Assembly: GCA_021737085.1 (NCBI GenBank)
Contig: JAIPEP010000010.1
Span: forward strand, 1-34,323
Length of the DNA stretch: 34,323 bases
Source: Desulfohalobiaceae bacterium
GTDB lineage: Bacteria > Desulfobacterota > Desulfovibrionia > Desulfovibrionales > Desulfothermaceae
Reading direction: 5' to 3'
Positions 33,191 to 34,323 of this stretch are shown here, in pieces. Each line of letters opens with the position of its first letter. Position 1 is the stretch's first letter. The position numbers were made by a program, and so were the translations under genes. The notes below the pieces were generated by a model that made no database searches, was not told where the DNA came from, and worked only from the letters and a program-made list of their open reading frames with translations.

Positions 33191-33847
33191 ATGAGCGAGA
33201 GTCAGAAAAAGAAACAGAAAGGGGCCTTTCGGGAGTACGCCGAGGCCCTGGCCATCGCCCTGCTGCTGGCCTTTGTTATTCGTTCCTTTGTGGTCCAGGC
33301 CTTCAAGATCCCTTCCGGCTCCATGCTCCCCACCCTGAAGATCGGGGACCATCTGCTGGTGAACAAGTTTCTCTACGGCCTGCGCATCCCCTTTACTGAC
33401 GTGTTCATCACGGACTTTTCCGACCCGGAATTTCAGGATATTGTCGTCTTCCGCTTCCCGGAGAACGAATCCAAGGACTTCATCAAGCGGGTCATCGGCA
33501 CTCCCGGGGACACCATCCGCATCAGGGACCAGCAGGTCTATCGCAACGGCAAACGCCTCAAGGAGCCCTACATCAGACCCAACCGGTCCAATGTCGTCGG
33601 CACCTTTCCCAAGAATAAGTGGCCTCCGCACAGCTTCGATCCCAGGGTGCGCAACAACCTGGGACCCATAGAGGTGCCGGAGAACAAGTACTTCGTCATG
33701 GGCGACAATCGCGGCGAATCCTACGACTCACGCTTCTGGGGCTTCGTGGAGGAAAACAAGATCCTGGGCGAGGCCTGGATCATCTACTGGTCCTGGAAGA
33801 GCTGGACGGACATCCGCTGGTCCCGAATCGGAGACGTGGTGGACTGA
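33191..33847 (+). CDS. lepB: Signal peptidase I
   Basis: The protein has 218 residues. One transmembrane anchor covers about 17-38. The catalytic Ser44 lies in PSGSMLPTL, the general-base Lys99 in DFIKRVIGTPGD, and box E GDNRGESYDSR is present. It removes signal peptides from secreted proteins at the outer face of the inner membrane. The frame is open back to 32954, but the ATG at 33191, with GGAG 8 nt upstream, matches the family start. It follows lepA, as in many bacteria. A 15-codon stub follows directly. Confidence 0.96.
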   Translation: MSESQKKKQKGAFREYAEALAIALLLAFVIRSFVVQAFKIPSGSMLPTLKIGDHLLVNKFLYGLRIPFTDVFITDFSDPEFQDIVVFRFPENESKDFIKRVIGTPGDTIRIRDQQVYRNGKRLKEPYIRPNRSNVVGTFPKNKWPPHSFDPRVRNNLGPIEVPENKYFVMGDNRGESYDSRFWGFVEENKILGEAWIIYWSWKSWTDIRWSRIGDVVD

Positions 33848-33848
33848 C

Positions 33849-33896
33849 ATGCTGGCCAAGATCCTGACCACGGCACTGCTGGGAACCTACGTCTAG
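33849..33896 (+). pseudogene. Stub resembling the 5' end of comM/yifB
   Basis: A 15-residue frame, MLAKILTTALLGTYV, begins right after lepB and then stops. It closely resembles the first residues of YifB/ComM Mg-chelatase-like AAA ATPases, which typically read MLAKxLTAALLGI followed by a valine/glutamate-rich strand. Nothing of the rest of that gene is present; a convergent SRAP gene begins 39 bases further on. This looks like a deletion or rearrangement breakpoint; chance similarity over 13 residues cannot be excluded. Confidence 0.4.
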
Positions 33897-33935
33897 ACTC
33901 GGGACAGACTACGGTTTTCTCCCCAGAGAAACCGA

Positions 33936-34323
33936 TCATCTTTCCTCGGGCTGGATCACGGAAGGGCTGTCATTGGCGGGATTGTTCACCTCTTTGCTGA
34001 CCGGCCGGATCACCGTCTTCTCCTCAGGGTAGGGCACCATGAGGGGGGCTAATTCCTCCTGGCTCGTCACTCCGGGATCAAGCCAGAAAGCGTAAGACTC
34101 CGGTGGTATGATAACCGGCATCCTGTCGTGGAGCTCGCCCACCACGCTGTTGGGCCGTGTGGTCAGGATGGCGCAGGATTCGAGCACTTCGCCAGTCTCC
34201 GAGCTTTCCCAGCGCTCCCACAAACCCGCCATGCCGAACAGCTCCCCGTCTCGAACCTGGACCAGGTAGGGCTGCTTTCCACGCTCACCTCGCTTCCACT
34301 CAAAGAAGCCGCTGGCCGGGATC
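33936..34323 (-). CDS. SOS response-associated peptidase (SRAP, YedK/HMCES), C-terminal part
   Basis: The 5' part lies beyond the window; about 128 residues remain, starting IPASGFFEWK, which is the conserved SRAP segment carrying the active-site glutamate. The later conserved segment CAILTTRPNSVVGELHDRMPVII contains the histidine of the HDRMP motif. SRAP proteins use an N-terminal Cys2 (not visible here) to crosslink to abasic sites in single-stranded DNA and shield them. The final 30 residues are acidic and end PSVIQPEER. It converges on the lepB/stub side. Confidence 0.9.
   Translation of the reverse strand, partial: IPASGFFEWKRGERGKQPYLVQVRDGELFGMAGLWERWESSETGEVLESCAILTTRPNSVVGELHDRMPVIIPPESYAFWLDPGVTSQEELAPLMVPYPEEKTVIRPVSKEVNNPANDSPSVIQPEER

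Overview
This 34.3 kb window is GC-rich, gene-dense bacterial chromosome. Gene content and order suggest a sulfate-reducing relative of the Desulfovibrionales (Desulfobacterota): rpsA-sppA, lepA-lepB, hisI-hisG with the long form of HisG, a TPR/AMIN/amidase protein behind glmS, many TPR proteins, a MalP-type glucan phosphorylase and a probable selenoprotein. This assignment is an inference from gene families; there is no rRNA or other marker in the window.

Layout. (1) 1-2502: the end of a threonine-aldolase-like gene, an octamer repeat array, an Mrr-type restriction endonuclease and a membrane-anchored DUF2726/zinc-ribbon protein. (2) 5540 down to 2751, minus strand: a four-gene cluster of flavodoxin-like FMN reductase, DUF166 protein, SatD-like protein and DUF3307 membrane protein. 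The DUF166 gene is interrupted by one in-frame TGA at a cysteine-type position, followed 15 nt later by a SECIS-like hairpin, so I read it as one selenoprotein gene. Upstream are a T-tailed hairpin and a ~253 bp MITE-like inverted repeat flanked by perfect 8-bp direct repeats. (3) 6114-12766: a zinc-finger/membrane/TPR protein, a rhomboid protease with TPR tail, a YprB-like exonuclease, a Crp/Fnr regulator, a zinc-ribbon dCache-HAMP sensor without an output domain, and a winged-helix/DUF8082-like partner. (4) 13299-18669: two small conserved proteins, a 50-aa membrane peptide, sppA, rpsA and rimO. (5) 18982-28831: rdgB, glmS, amidase, FmdB zinc ribbon, rlmN, hisI, hisG, a TPR lipoprotein and a B12-binding radical SAM protein with no normal start codon. 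(6) 29131-34323: glucan phosphorylase, lepA, lepB, a 15-codon stub that looks like the start of comM/yifB, and a partial SRAP (YedK/HMCES) protein.

Most genes are housekeeping: translation and ribosome modification (rpsA, rimO, rlmN, lepA), secretion and envelope (lepB, sppA, amidase, glmS), nucleotide sanitation (rdgB), histidine synthesis and glycogen breakdown. The less ordinary material is the selenoprotein/SatD/DUF3307 cluster with its MITE and leader hairpin, and a family of heptamer and octamer repeat arrays in four intergenic regions, one of which runs up to the rlmN start codon.
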